A stretch of 64,000 nucleotides of DNA from Thalassospira povalilytica. Lineage in GTDB: Bacteria; Pseudomonadota; Alphaproteobacteria; Rhodospirillales; Thalassospiraceae. A model generated the notes under the pieces. The model searched no databases and was not told where the DNA came from. It was given only the letters and a program-made list of their open reading frames with translations. How positions within the stretch are numbered: the first letter of the stretch is position 1; each line of letters begins with the position of its first letter. A program made the position numbers and the translations under genes. Shown here in pieces: positions 1 to 9,256 of this stretch. The DNA is taken from positions 620,001 through 684,000 of the forward strand of contig NZ_PGTS01000001.1 in assembly GCF_002844235.1 (NCBI RefSeq). Reading direction: 5' to 3'.

Positions 1-2863
1 CGTGAATCGGCTCGGAAGCATGGCGCATGGTTTCGAGTGCCTCGGCACCGTTGGTTGCGGTCAGCAGGGTGAAATCCATTCCTGACAGCAATCCCTTGGC
101 GACTTCGATATTGATGGCATTGTCATCGACAATAAGAATGGTCGCCAGTTTGTCAGATGCCGCATTGGCATCAGCGGTACTGGTTTGGGGGACGTCGGCA
201 GTTATCGGTTGCAGGGCCTTTGTCCCGGACGGCGTATGCGGGGCGGGTTGCTGGCGATGATCCGGATCAAGATTGACAACCAGTTCGGAATAGCTGACCG
301 GTTCGGACAGCCAGTTTGTCTTACCCGAATATTTTATCGGATTGCGCCGGAAGTTCTGCACGATCAGCAAATGCGGTGGCGTATCGCCATCGGTTGTCAG
401 GTTGCTTAGAAACGCACAGAACTTTTCAAGTTCGCGATCGGTGTGATCGGTAATTGCAACATCGGGCAGCGGCCGTATTTTGTCTGATACCGCGTCTGTC
501 TTTATGTTGATGACATCACCGCCAAGCCGTTTGATCAGGCGCGATACCGCAATGACAGCTTGTTCATGCGCAAGATCAAGCAAGACATATTTGTCTTTCA
601 GAAGTGCCGGAACAGGACGCTTTTTGGCGGTTTTGGCATCGAAATACACATGGAAGAAAAAGCGGCTTCCGGTTCCTTTGGTGGAATCAAAATTGATGTC
701 GCCATGCATCAGCCCGCAAAGCTGCCGACAGATCGACAATCCAAGGCCGGTGCCACCGAATTCAGATGAAATGGATGTGTCTTCCTGGGTGAAAGCGGTG
801 AAAAGCTTGTGTTTGTTTTCTTCTGAAATGCCAATGCCGCTATCTTCGACGGAAACATCAAGGCGAATGCGTTCGCCTTCAACTTTGCTTGCGACAAAAA
901 TACCGACATATCCCTCGTCGGTGAATTTTATGGCATTGCTCAGAAGATTATTGAGCACCTGCTTCAAGCGTGTGGCATCGCCATACAGTTCAATATGATC
1001 AAGATCCACCGTATCAAGGATCAGGTCCAGACCCTTTTCACGTGATCGAATGACCGATGAACTTGCAATGGCTTCAAACAGTTGCAGGGGATTGAACGGC
1101 TTGCTTTCAAATTCGAGTTTCCCGGCTTCGATCTTTGACAGATCAAGGATGTCGTTGATCAATGTCATCAGGGTCGAACAGCTGGTTTCGGCCATCAGCA
1201 GGTATTTGCGCTGATTTTCGGTCAGTGGATCGCGTTCTATCAGTTTGTGGGCACCGACCATGCCGTTTAACGGGGTGCGCATTTCGTGACTGACATTCGA
1301 GATAAAAGCACTTTTCATGTCGCTTGCCTGCAGCGCCTTTTTGTGAGCTTCGGCAAGTTCGGCTGTACGTTTGGCGACTTTTTCCTCAAGCTCGGCATTG
1401 GCGCGGCGGATCTGGCGTTCGGCGATCCTTTCCTGGGTCACATCACGGGCAATTACCGCAGCCCCGGTGATCCCGCGACCGTCGCTAATGATCGGGGAAC
1501 AGGTCAAAAGAAGTTCTTTTTTGTCGGTGCTGGCCGAAACAAATGTAGCGTCAAAGGACACAGGTGTTTTTGACGTCGTGACCTGTTTGATTTTTTCGAC
1601 AAAATCGACATCCGGCAGGATGTTCAGATCGGCGATATTGCGCCCTATTACTGCATTCGGGTTTATTCCAAACATCTTTTCGGCGGTTTCATTGATGCTG
1701 GAAACCGTTCCGGATCGCTTGAGACCGATCACCCCGTCAGAAGAACTGCGGATGATTGCTTCATGTTCTGCGCGGGCATCGGCAAGCTGGATGCTGCTGC
1801 GATATCCCCGCAGCAAAAGCAACAGGGCAATGGTCATGATGATGATCGAAACTGCGGCAAAACCGTATGTCGACAGGCGCCTTTTCCAGATCACGTCGGC
1901 GACCCGTTGCGATGCTATTGCGGCATACAGGTGCAATACCGATGCCGGGTTTGACGCAAACTGAATGGTGGATGCCTGAATATAAAATCGACGGTTCGAA
2001 CTGAGTTCAGTCGCGGTAATCAGGCCGGTTTGTTCGTTTTCGCGGGTGTCGTAATCTTTGTCCCAGCGATGTTCCGGCAGCAAATCCCGGCTGAACCGGT
2101 ATTCTTCAAGCGGATGGGCAATATAAAATCCGTCATCATCGGTCAGGATGATTTCGAAATCGCCGGTGGCTTCCTTTTGCAAACGCGTCAGAAAGTTCTG
2201 CGCGTTGACATTCATGATCAAAAAGCCAAATCGCGTCCCGTCTTCGTTAAAGATCGGCAGGGACAACCGCAAGGTTGGGCGTATCGGGTACTCGATACGG
2301 CCAAATTCGCGGTTCAAATTGATGCGCGAGAGAAACAGTTCATCAGGTTCGAGTGCTTTGGAAGGGGCAAAATAGTCGCTTGCCCCTTTATCCTGTAACA
2401 TCGGATCGGGTACAGCATAAATATTGCCGCCCTTGCGGTTTACCCGGATAAGTTCGGATCCGGCATCGTTACTCCGTATAATCCGCAATTGATCGATCGA
2501 TGCATTATTATGAAGCATCGCGATGAAAATCGTCTCAAGACGAAGCTTCCACTGCTCAAAACTGGTGCCATCAAACGGGTCAATGCCACCATTGCTCTCC
2601 GCCCGCGTCAGTCCCGAGACAGGCGGGGTTGCATGTAGGAAGTTCAGATTGTCACGAAACCGCGAAAGATCATTGAGCAGAACCGAGCGCCCCTGCGCAA
2701 GAAGCTGTTGCAGGTCCTGATTGGTGTCGCTGAAGACTTCCTGTTCAACCGACTTTTCGTAAAAGAAGATGAAGCCCGAAGCAGCGCTCAGCAAACACAA
2801 AATGCATATCGGCAAAAGCCACCGAGATGTATCCTTCACATTCCCTGTCACGAAGCTGCGCAT
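1..2863 (-). CDS. Hybrid sensor histidine kinase (C-terminus cut by window edge)
   Basis: The start at 2863 opens a reading frame that runs off the left edge, giving about 954 residues. Order of parts: a transmembrane helix near residues 12-30, a periplasmic sensor region resembling a Cache domain, a second transmembrane helix near 328-350, a PAS domain near 362-480, a HisKA domain with the phospho-acceptor motif SHEMRTP (His about 526), and a HATPase domain with a VLNNLLSNAIKF N-box and a GTGLGLSI G2 box. A degenerate receiver-like stretch follows (about 740-850). The final domain is a true receiver beginning ILIVDDN, truncated before its phospho-Asp. It is an inner-membrane hybrid kinase whose ligand cannot be told from sequence. 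It is transcribed away from the LysR gene at 3182, and no dedicated response regulator is visible in the window. Confidence 0.93.
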   Translation of the reverse strand, partial: MRSFVTGNVKDTSRWLLPICILCLLSAASGFIFFYEKSVEQEVFSDTNQDLQQLLAQGRSVLLNDLSRFRDNLNFLHATPPVSGLTRAESNGGIDPFDGTSFEQWKLRLETIFIAMLHNNASIDQLRIIRSNDAGSELIRVNRKGGNIYAVPDPMLQDKGASDYFAPSKALEPDELFLSRINLNREFGRIEYPIRPTLRLSLPIFNEDGTRFGFLIMNVNAQNFLTRLQKEATGDFEIILTDDDGFYIAHPLEEYRFSRDLLPEHRWDKDYDTRENEQTGLITATELSSNRRFYIQASTIQFASNPASVLHLYAAIASQRVADVIWKRRLSTYGFAAVSIIIMTIALLLLLRGYRSSIQLADARAEHEAIIRSSSDGVIGLKRSGTVSSINETAEKMFGINPNAVIGRNIADLNILPDVDFVEKIKQVTTSKTPVSFDATFVSASTDKKELLLTCSPIISDGRGITGAAVIARDVTQERIAERQIRRANAELEEKVAKRTAELAEAHKKALQASDMKSAFISNVSHEMRTPLNGMVGAHKLIERDPLTENQRKYLLMAETSCSTLMTLINDILDLSKIEAGKLEFESKPFNPLQLFEAIASSSVIRSREKGLDLILDTVDLDHIELYGDATRLKQVLNNLLSNAIKFTDEGYVGIFVASKVEGERIRLDVSVEDSGIGISEENKHKLFTAFTQEDTSISSEFGGTGLGLSICRQLCGLMHGDINFDSTKGTGSRFFFHVYFDAKTAKKRPVPALLKDKYVLLDLAHEQAVIAVSRLIKRLGGDVINIKTDAVSDKIRPLPDVAITDHTDRELEKFCAFLSNLTTDGDTPPHLLIVQNFRRNPIKYSGKTNWLSEPVSYSELVVNLDPDHRQQPAPHTPSGTKALQPITADVPQTSTADANAASDKLATILIVDDNAINIEVAKGLLSGMDFTLLTATNGAEALETMRHASEPIH

Positions 2864-3181
2864 GCATTGGTTCCTCAAGTCACCTTATCTGGGCGACTTT
2901 GTTTGGGTGGCTTCGCCTATAGATTGTGTTTGTTGAGAAGGATTTAAACATCACAACCGAAATTAGCCCGATTGTTTCAACCGTGCGCCACAATGCAATC
3001 ATAGCGTGTAATGAATTTCGGTCAATTGCGCGGGTAAGCAAACGCGATTTTCCTGCTGAAACCGGGCAGAAGTCGTTTCAACAAACTGCCATTTCCGGTA
3101 TGCTCACAACGTCAGAAAAAGGACAGGCCTGCTTGGCAGCAGGTGTATTTAACCTTTTCAAATCCACAGGAATTTTGACGG
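2864..3181. other. Intergenic region between divergent kinase and LysR genes
   Basis: About 318 bases without a convincing gene. It must carry the promoters of both the kinase and the LysR gene. A short plus-strand frame at 2926-3201 has no visible ribosome-binding site and no recognisable protein features. I see no strong hairpin or clear operator here. Confidence 0.5.
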
Positions 3182-4084
3182 TTGCAAGAACCCCATTTTG
3201 ATCTGAACTGGGATGACTTAAAGCATCTTCTGGTATTGTCACGCGAAGGCACCCTGTCCGCAGCAGCAAGGGTTCTTGATACGTCGCGCGTAACGGTCAA
3301 GGCGCGGATATCCAACCTTGAAAACAGTATGGGGGTGCGTCTGTTTTCACAGGACAAGACCGGCTATAAACTGACCCGGGACGGGCGTGATCTGGCCAGC
3401 TATGCACTTGAATGTGAACGTCAATTACGGCTTGCTTTTGCGCAGCAGAACAGTCCCGCAGCCCCGCGCCTGAAAATCCGCGTCGGTGTTGTAGAAGGTA
3501 TCGGGAACGGGTATCTCGGTGAAAAGATTTCCTGGTGGCTTCGTGGACAGAATATTGATTTTGAACTGGTTTCACTGCCCAAGCAGGCCCGGATCACGAA
3601 CAGAGAAGCAGATATCTGTGTAACCCTGGAAGAACCCGAAGGTGAAAACATCATCAAAAAGGTTCTCACACCCTACACATTGGGTATCTATGCCAGCGAA
3701 GGCTATATTGCCGAACACGGCCCGCTTAAGGGATCGCAGGATGTTCTTGATCATATGTGGGTCGGATATGTCCGGGATCATATTTTCTCTCAGACCCTGA
3801 ATTATCACGAAGAACTTTCACCAAATCTGAAATATGCGTTCCGCGGAACCAGCATGGTGTCGCAATTATTTGCCACGGCTGCCGGGTTGGGACTGGGGAT
3901 TTTCCCGATCTATCTGATTTCGGAATTTGATCTGGTGCGGGTCTGTCCGGAAATTGCATTCGAGCGCAAATACTGGATTTCCTCGTCGAGCGACCTGCAT
4001 CGGTTTCCCGGTTTGATGTCCGTTTGGAAATTTCTGCTCGAAACCTGTCAAAAAGACCGGCGACTGTTCTTTGAAGGAAATTAG
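3182..4084 (+). CDS. LysR-family transcriptional regulator
   Basis: The 300-residue protein has an N-terminal winged helix-turn-helix (about residues 8-67; GTLSAAARVLDTSRVTVKAR is the HTH core) followed by a LysR effector-binding region. The only plausible start is the TTG at 3182, because an in-frame stop lies directly upstream and no ATG precedes the HTH; the ribosome-binding site is weak. It converges on the TRAP operon ending at 4132 and may control it or the nitrilase gene, but this is inference from position. The effector-binding half is less typical than the HTH, so the inducer is unknown. Confidence 0.88.
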   Translation: MQEPHFDLNWDDLKHLLVLSREGTLSAAARVLDTSRVTVKARISNLENSMGVRLFSQDKTGYKLTRDGRDLASYALECERQLRLAFAQQNSPAAPRLKIRVGVVEGIGNGYLGEKISWWLRGQNIDFELVSLPKQARITNREADICVTLEEPEGENIIKKVLTPYTLGIYASEGYIAEHGPLKGSQDVLDHMWVGYVRDHIFSQTLNYHEELSPNLKYAFRGTSMVSQLFATAAGLGLGIFPIYLISEFDLVRVCPEIAFERKYWISSSSDLHRFPGLMSVWKFLLETCQKDRRLFFEGN

Positions 4085-4131
4085 CGGGACCGGATTTCTC
4101 CGGCCCCGCCAACTGTTCGGATTGCTTTATC

Positions 4132-5412
4132 CTATTGCGCGTAGATCAGGTCAGGAAGCCACAAGGTAATCCATGGCACATAGGTGATCAGGATCAGGGC
4201 AACAATCATGATCGCGATAAACGGCAGACAGCCGCGCAAGACATCGCGCAGCGACATCTTTGATACCCCCATCGCGACAAACAGGTTCAGGCCGACCGGC
4301 GGTGTCAGCATGCCGACCGAGAAGTTCACAACCGTGATCAGGCCAAAATGCACCGGATCAATACCGACTTGGGCGGCAATCGGCTGAAGCAACGGGGCAA
4401 GAACGATGATGGCCGATGCACTATCAAGGAAAAAGCCGGTCACCAGCATGACAACATTGAACAGGGCCGCGATGGTGAAGGGATCGCTCGTATTGCTCAG
4501 AACCTGTGATGACAGGTTCCCCGGCGCCCCGGTGATCGTCAGAAGCCACGAAAAGGCCGATGCCCCGGCTGTGATCAAAAGCAATGTCGCGGCAATGGCA
4601 CCCGACGATTTCAGGATGCTTTTAAGCTCGTCAACGCCAATCTGCTTATAGATGACGGCCCCGACAAACCAGCCATACATGCAGGCAACTGCCGCGGATT
4701 CCGTGGGGGTAAAGATACCGGAATAAATGCCGCCCAAAAGCAGGAAGGGCAGACCAAGACCCCATGCCGAGCGACGAATGGCCAGAAGGAAGGCCGCGCG
4801 TGTCGGGAAGTCTTGGCGCGGATAACCGCGACGGATGGCAAAAATCACACAGGCTGCAATCAGAAGCGCGCCAATCAGAAGGGCCGGACCAACACCGCCG
4901 GCAAACAGTTTGCCGACCGATGCCCCGGTAACAGAGCCATAAATGATCAAGCCGATACTTGGCGGAACAATCGGGCCAAGCGTTCCGGCCACCGTGATCA
5001 GGCCGATAGCAAAGAAGCGGTCATAGCCCGCGGCCACCAGTGCCGGGAACATGATGCTGCCAATGGCAATGACCGTTGCCGGACTTGATCCCGAAATCGC
5101 CCCGAAAAACAGGCAGGACAGAACGGTTGCCGCAGCAATACCGCCCGGGATCCAGCCAACCAGAACGGTGGCAAGATCGACCAGTCGTTGCGACAGGCCG
5201 CCAATGCGCATCAGTTCGGATGCAAGAATGAAGAACGGAATGGCCATCAACGAGAAATTGTTCATGCCTGCGAACATGCGCATCGGAACAATTACCGGAT
5301 CAAATGGTCCCCAGAAACCGACGGCAACAACAACGGCAAAGGCCAGTGCCGCAAAGATTGGCAACCCAAATAGCAAAAGGCCGCCGAATGAAAGCAATAG
5401 TCCTGATAACAT
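4132..5412 (-). CDS. dctM: TRAP transporter large permease subunit (DctM family)
   Basis: The 426-residue, very hydrophobic protein has about a dozen predicted membrane segments and the family features of DctM, such as a GAISGSSPATV loop and a TPPVGLNLFV stretch near the C-terminus. It forms the sodium-driven translocation channel of a TRAP carboxylate uptake system with the DctQ gene 49 bases upstream and the DctP gene beyond it. It is the last gene of the operon nitrilase-dctP-dctQ-dctM. The substrate is unknown; the neighbouring C-N hydrolase suggests an amide- or nitrile-containing carboxylate or the acid released from it. Confidence 0.95.
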   Translation of the reverse strand: MLSGLLLSFGGLLLFGLPIFAALAFAVVVAVGFWGPFDPVIVPMRMFAGMNNFSLMAIPFFILASELMRIGGLSQRLVDLATVLVGWIPGGIAAATVLSCLFFGAISGSSPATVIAIGSIMFPALVAAGYDRFFAIGLITVAGTLGPIVPPSIGLIIYGSVTGASVGKLFAGGVGPALLIGALLIAACVIFAIRRGYPRQDFPTRAAFLLAIRRSAWGLGLPFLLLGGIYSGIFTPTESAAVACMYGWFVGAVIYKQIGVDELKSILKSSGAIAATLLLITAGASAFSWLLTITGAPGNLSSQVLSNTSDPFTIAALFNVVMLVTGFFLDSASAIIVLAPLLQPIAAQVGIDPVHFGLITVVNFSVGMLTPPVGLNLFVAMGVSKMSLRDVLRGCLPFIAIMIVALILITYVPWITLWLPDLIYAQ

Positions 5413-5461
5413 TATTCTTTTGCCCTGTTAAAAACCGGGAATCAGCTTCGCGAAAAGCAGC

Positions 5462-5971
5462 TTACATGGCGCGAAGGTTTTCTTCTGATGCTGCGATCTG
5501 CTTGCCCTGTCGCAACTGCACGAACGCATAGCCATAGCGAAACAGCGACAGGAGCCCGGAAACGGGAATGATTGCGTAGATTGCTGCGACCGGGATGCGC
5601 AAGGCAGGCGACAGCTGGCCACGATCAAGCGTATTGAGGAAAAGTTTCCCGCCGAAATAGACCAGTGCACCGGCAAAAAGTATTCCGAGAACAATGGCAA
5701 TCATTCGAAGAACGGGGATGTGTTTTTCCGGAACAAGTGCATCAAGAAGGTCGACCGAGATGTGGCTGCCAAGCCGGATGCCGATACTGATGCCGACAAA
5801 GCTCATTACGATGATCGAATAAAGTACAACTTCTTCGGCCCAGTAAAGCGGTGCGCTGAAGACATAGCGCATGACCACCTGAAGAAATGTCAGGCAAATT
5901 GCGACGGCCATCAGAAAGATCATGGATCCGTCTTCGAGCCGGGCAAGAGCCTTGTCAAATTTTTCGAACAT
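5462..5971 (-). CDS. dctQ: TRAP transporter small permease subunit (DctQ family)
   Basis: The 169-residue protein has four predicted membrane helices and the usual DctQ size. It starts with MFEKFDKALARLEDG and contains the family-typical RYVFSAPLYWAEEV stretch. It lies between dctP and dctM on the minus strand and is separated from dctP by a strong hairpin with a U tract (5988-6027), so its expression is probably lower than that of the binding protein. It acts in the inner membrane as the small partner of DctM. Confidence 0.93.
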   Translation of the reverse strand: MFEKFDKALARLEDGSMIFLMAVAICLTFLQVVMRYVFSAPLYWAEEVVLYSIIVMSFVGISIGIRLGSHISVDLLDALVPEKHIPVLRMIAIVLGILFAGALVYFGGKLFLNTLDRGQLSPALRIPVAAIYAIIPVSGLLSLFRYGYAFVQLRQGKQIAASEENLRAM

Positions 5972-5987
5972 GTTGCCGTCCCATTGT

Positions 5988-6027
5988 CAAAAAACCGACT
6001 TGCAAGAATGCGTTCCTGCAAGTCGGT
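5988..6027 (-). terminator. Intercistronic intrinsic terminator between dctP and dctQ
   Basis: On the minus strand a perfect 11-bp stem (ACCGACTTGCA at 6017-6027 in minus sense, pairing with 5994-6004) with a 12-base loop is followed immediately by six T residues. It sits just after the dctP stop and before dctQ in the same operon. This fits a partial terminator or 3' stabiliser that raises binding protein over permease. Confidence 0.8.
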
Positions 6028-6049
6028 CCATCATTTCAAAATGTGCAGA

Positions 6050-7048
6050 TTACTTGGGGCCTGCGCCGGTAACTGCATAAATGGAATTGATCAGTTCCGG
6101 TGTAACTACATCGGCGAAGGCTTCATGGACAGCGAAACTGCCTTTGATGAAGGCTTCTTTTTCAGCATCGGTCAGGCGATGGACGGCAATGTCCGAGCTG
6201 ATTTTTGCCAGTTCTTCTGCCTCATACTCATTGGTGAGTTCGCGGGCCAGATCACGGGCATTGTCGAATGCGGTAACAACAATGGCGCGCAGATCATCCG
6301 GAAGCGAGTTCCAGGCATTTTCGCTCATGACTGCGGCATAGCCGTGATAGGCATGTGACGACAGGGTCATGTATTTCTGAACTTCATAGAACTTCATCGC
6401 AACGATGTTGGCGATCGGGTTTTCCTGCCCGTCAACAACACCGGCCTGAAGGCCGCCGTAAACTTCGGCAAAGGCCATCGCGGTCGGGTTTGCACCCCAT
6501 TCATTGTACTGGGTCAGGATGACCGGTGCCTGCATGGTGCGCATTTTGATGCCGGCAAGGTCTTCTACCGAGGTGATTTCGCGCACATTGTTGGTGATGT
6601 TACGGAAACCGGCACCCCAGAAGTTGACGCCATGCATACCGTGCTGATCAAGGGTATCAAGGATCGAACGACCGACTTCGCCGTCAAGAACCTTGACCAT
6701 CATTTCTTCGCTCGGAAGGATGAAAGGAAGATCAAGAACCTGAAGCTTCGGTTCGAAGTTACCCAGGGTCGCGGTCGGCGGAATTGCAATCTGTACCAGA
6801 TCGTTTTGCAGCTGCTCGATAATGTCGACATCACCACCGAGCCCACCAGCCGGGATCACATTGATCTCGATGCGGCCATTGGATTTTTCTTCGACTTCTT
6901 TTTCGAATGCGCGTGCTGCCTTGCCATTGGGCGTGTCTTCCATAAGAACATGCCCGAAGGTAAAGGTGAATTCCTGTGCCATGGCTGGTCCGTTGAAGCC
7001 GGCCAAAGCGATTGCAGTTAATGCCGCAAATTTGAACTTGCTGTTCAT
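6050..7048 (-). CDS. dctP: TRAP transporter substrate-binding protein (DctP family)
   Basis: The 332-residue protein has a clear Sec signal peptide ending near AMAQ-EFTF. The mature DctP-type domain starts with TFGHVLMEDTPNGKAARAF and contains the family motif around PTAMAFAEVYGGLQAGVVDGQENP. It is periplasmic and delivers the substrate to DctQM. Start supported by GGAGG six bases before the ATG at 7048. It lies 23 bases after the nitrilase-family gene, which points to co-transcription. The carboxylate-binding arginine is probably in the KMRTM segment. Confidence 0.95.
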   Translation of the reverse strand: MNSKFKFAALTAIALAGFNGPAMAQEFTFTFGHVLMEDTPNGKAARAFEKEVEEKSNGRIEINVIPAGGLGGDVDIIEQLQNDLVQIAIPPTATLGNFEPKLQVLDLPFILPSEEMMVKVLDGEVGRSILDTLDQHGMHGVNFWGAGFRNITNNVREITSVEDLAGIKMRTMQAPVILTQYNEWGANPTAMAFAEVYGGLQAGVVDGQENPIANIVAMKFYEVQKYMTLSSHAYHGYAAVMSENAWNSLPDDLRAIVVTAFDNARDLARELTNEYEAEELAKISSDIAVHRLTDAEKEAFIKGSFAVHEAFADVVTPELINSIYAVTGAGPK

Positions 7049-7071
7049 TGATGCCTCCGTACTGATAGTAA

Positions 7072-7959
7072 TTATCTGATTGTTGCTGGTTGTTCGACCA
7101 GTTTTCGACCCCGAAGACGATCTGCCATCAGGGGGTAGTTGGTGCGGGCTTCGATGAGATCATCGACATTCAGTTCGGCCCGAATGGTTTCAGCTGCGAA
7201 CTGTCCGGCTTGGGCAAGAATGCCGCTGTTTGGGGAAACAATCTGGCTCAGGCCAAGGCGTTCCCAGGTCCCGACTTTTTTGCCAAGGTCAAGGAAGCCG
7301 CAAGCGTTGCATGACACGACAAACGCCTGGTTTTGAATTGCGGTAACGGTCGGGACAGTTTCCCAGAATTTCTTTTTGGTTACCGGGTCACCAGCGCCGC
7401 CTTTGATGCCGCCAGACCAGAATGAAGAGGTGACTGCAAGAATTTCTACACCCTGTCTGAAATGCTCAAGTGCAATTTCAGGGAACAGGGTCTCATAGCA
7501 GATCACAATGCCGATTTTGCCCAGTGCGCAGTCAAAGGTCGTGCGATTGTAGTCCGGCGTGTAATACAGCTTTTCAATGCCCGGGAAGAAGCATTTGCGG
7601 GTGACACCAACGATGCCTTCCGGACCGATCAGGGCCGCGCTGTTATAGATGGTGCCAACCATCGACGAACGTTCGTTGAAACCGACGACGGTATAGATTC
7701 CAAGGGTCTTTGCCGCTTCGACAATCGCATTGAGTTCCGGGCCGTCAACATCAACCGATCCCTCATTCCAAAGCCGTTTCAAGCCGCCTTCTTCATGTTT
7801 GAAAAAGCTGGTCAGATTGGCTTCTGGAAAGACGACAAGATCACTACCGTTCGATGCTTCGAGCTGCATCTGATTAAGGATGAAAGCAAGATTTTCATCA
7901 ATACCACCCAACTCTACGGGTTGGTGTTGGACCGCACTTGCTACGACCTTGCTTTGCAT
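7072..7959 (-). CDS. Carbon-nitrogen hydrolase (nitrilase superfamily)
   Basis: The 295-residue protein shows the three nitrilase-superfamily catalytic elements in order: Glu in VVFPEANL, Lys in the TRKCFFPG region, and the nucleophilic Cys in GIVICYETLFPE. Members hydrolyse nitriles, amides, N-carbamoyl compounds or related C-N bonds in the cytoplasm. It is the first gene of a minus-strand operon with a complete DctPQM transporter, so the imported acid is probably its substrate or product. The exact substrate cannot be assigned. Confidence 0.9.
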   Translation of the reverse strand: MQSKVVASAVQHQPVELGGIDENLAFILNQMQLEASNGSDLVVFPEANLTSFFKHEEGGLKRLWNEGSVDVDGPELNAIVEAAKTLGIYTVVGFNERSSMVGTIYNSAALIGPEGIVGVTRKCFFPGIEKLYYTPDYNRTTFDCALGKIGIVICYETLFPEIALEHFRQGVEILAVTSSFWSGGIKGGAGDPVTKKKFWETVPTVTAIQNQAFVVSCNACGFLDLGKKVGTWERLGLSQIVSPNSGILAQAGQFAAETIRAELNVDDLIEARTNYPLMADRLRGRKLVEQPATIR

Positions 7960-8075
7960 GGAGTTACTACCCTTCGCCTGTCAAATTGTTATCCAAAGAG
8001 CTTGCTGCCCTTGTTTGTTGGATAAACATTATCGAGGCCCGATCCGGGCGAACAGGTAGTCACTGCTTGCGCTAT

Positions 8076-8093
8076 GTGTAAGAAAACTTACAC
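8076..8093. promoter_or_regulatory. Inverted repeat GTGTAAG-N4-CTTACAC, candidate operator
   Basis: A perfect 7-bp inverted repeat with a 4-base A-only spacer lies about 117 bases upstream of the nitrilase-TRAP operon start. Size and symmetry fit a dimeric repressor or activator site. The cognate regulator is not obvious; the LysR gene at 3182 is a candidate. Confidence 0.5.
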
Positions 8094-8130
8094 CATGCGT
8101 GTTTATGGTAATTGTTTCAGTGGATTATTT

Positions 8131-8173
8131 GATGTGCGGCGCTTAACAGCGCATCGGTTGCGGGCCGCACATC
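8131..8173 (-). terminator. Inverted repeat downstream of the lactonase gene
   Basis: GATGTGCGGC (8131-8140) pairs with GCCGCACATC (8164-8173) around a 23-base loop that itself contains GCGC-N6-GCGC. It lies 17 bases after the stop of the minus-strand amidohydrolase. There is no T run after the stem, so it is either a weak terminator or an mRNA 3'-end structure. Confidence 0.5.
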
Positions 8174-8189
8174 ACGGCATCTTATCGGT

Positions 8190-9020
8190 TCAGATCGACC
8201 AGATGCGTTGGGCGTTGCGGTGGGTCAGGGATGCGCGTTCGGTTTCTGACGCACCGGCGATCAGGGCCTGTGTTACCGCCATCCATTGGTCCAGTGATGA
8301 GTTCAGGGTGCAAACCGGGCTGTCTGATCCCCACACCACGCGATCCCAGCCAAAGCATTCAATGATATGTTCGACATAGGGACGCAGGGTTTCGAGTGTC
8401 CAGTCGGGTTTGGCATAGGCCGTGATGCCGGAAATCTTTGCATTCACATGCGGGCGTTTTGCAAGTGCTGAAATGGATTGTGCCCAATCGGCGAAGCCGT
8501 CCCCGGCAATATCGGGAACACCGCAATGATCAAGAACAAACACCGTATCAGGGCAGGCATCGACAAGATCGCGGGCCAAAGGCAACTGGCGTTGCAGAAC
8601 ACATATATCAAAAGGAAGCCCCTTTTGGCCGATCCGTCGGACATTCTCGCGGAACAGGGATCCTTGTGACAGGTCGTCAGGCACGACATGCAGCACCCGG
8701 CGAATGCCCTTGACGATATCAAGATCAAGCGTATCGAGGAATGCTTCACAATCCCCGGATTCCGGTCTTGCAGATGAAATTGCGCCGCGCATGAGGCTGC
8801 CGGGCTGTGCCATCAATTCCCCGACAAAGGTGTTTTCGGCGGCGATATCGGTTGGCGCGCAATCGACTTCCATATGCAAGACGCCCTCGATCCCGATCCG
8901 GCGTGCAGTGGTTTCATAATCCTGAAACGTCCAGTCACGATCCAAAGCAGCGACATCCTTAAGCCAAGGATAGGTGATCCGGTCGCGTGCAACGAGGTGA
9001 AGATGCGTGTCGATGAACAT
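8190..9020 (-). CDS. Amidohydrolase-superfamily lactonase (COG3618, L-fuconolactonase-like)
   Basis: The 276-residue TIM-barrel protein starts MFIDTHLHLV, with metal-binding His residues in the DTHLHL motif. It continues with KGIRRVLH, FVLDHCGVPD and VVWGSDSPVC, the usual order of COG3618 amidohydrolases. COG3618 includes L-fucono-1,5-lactonase and related sugar lactonases that hydrolyse aldonolactones in the cytoplasm. It is divergent from a sugar ABC importer and a set of genes matching the non-phosphorylative L-fucose pathway, which supports a lactonase role over other amidohydrolase activities. The exact sugar could be L-fucose or a relative such as L-galactose or D-arabinose. Confidence 0.85.
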   Translation of the reverse strand: MFIDTHLHLVARDRITYPWLKDVAALDRDWTFQDYETTARRIGIEGVLHMEVDCAPTDIAAENTFVGELMAQPGSLMRGAISSARPESGDCEAFLDTLDLDIVKGIRRVLHVVPDDLSQGSLFRENVRRIGQKGLPFDICVLQRQLPLARDLVDACPDTVFVLDHCGVPDIAGDGFADWAQSISALAKRPHVNAKISGITAYAKPDWTLETLRPYVEHIIECFGWDRVVWGSDSPVCTLNSSLDQWMAVTQALIAGASETERASLTHRNAQRIWSI

Positions 9021-9132
9021 GGCGTTTCCTCTTTGGTTCGGCGTTTCCCGGTTGTCACGCGACAGGTGGTGCTACCTTGCGTCCCGGCGATCTTATGTTT
9101 TTTCAGCTGTAAGGTGATTTCTTGTGGAGTTC

Positions 9133-9159
9133 AACTTGACTCACCGATCAAGTCAAGTT
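9133..9159 (+). promoter_or_regulatory. Inverted repeat AACTTGACT-N9-AGTCAAGTT overlapping a probable promoter
   Basis: A perfect 9-bp inverted repeat with a 9-base spacer lies between the divergent lactonase and ABC-importer genes. The left arm contains TTGACT, a good -35, and an AT-rich TTAAAT/TATAAA region follows at -10 distance. This looks like an operator controlling the sugar cluster. No regulator gene is embedded in the cluster; the IclR gene at 22125 is the nearest candidate. Confidence 0.6.
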
Positions 9160-9256
9160 TAAATATAAAAGATGCTTCCGAATATGAAAGTCACAGCAAG
9201 AATGACCTCGGAAGTGATAGTCGGTCGGGAAAGACCGTTCCTTCAGGGAGGATAGA

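Noticed and set aside
480-1964. Plus-strand open frames over the left-edge kinase
   Set aside because: They are antisense to a continuous kinase frame with HisKA, HATPase and receiver motifs.
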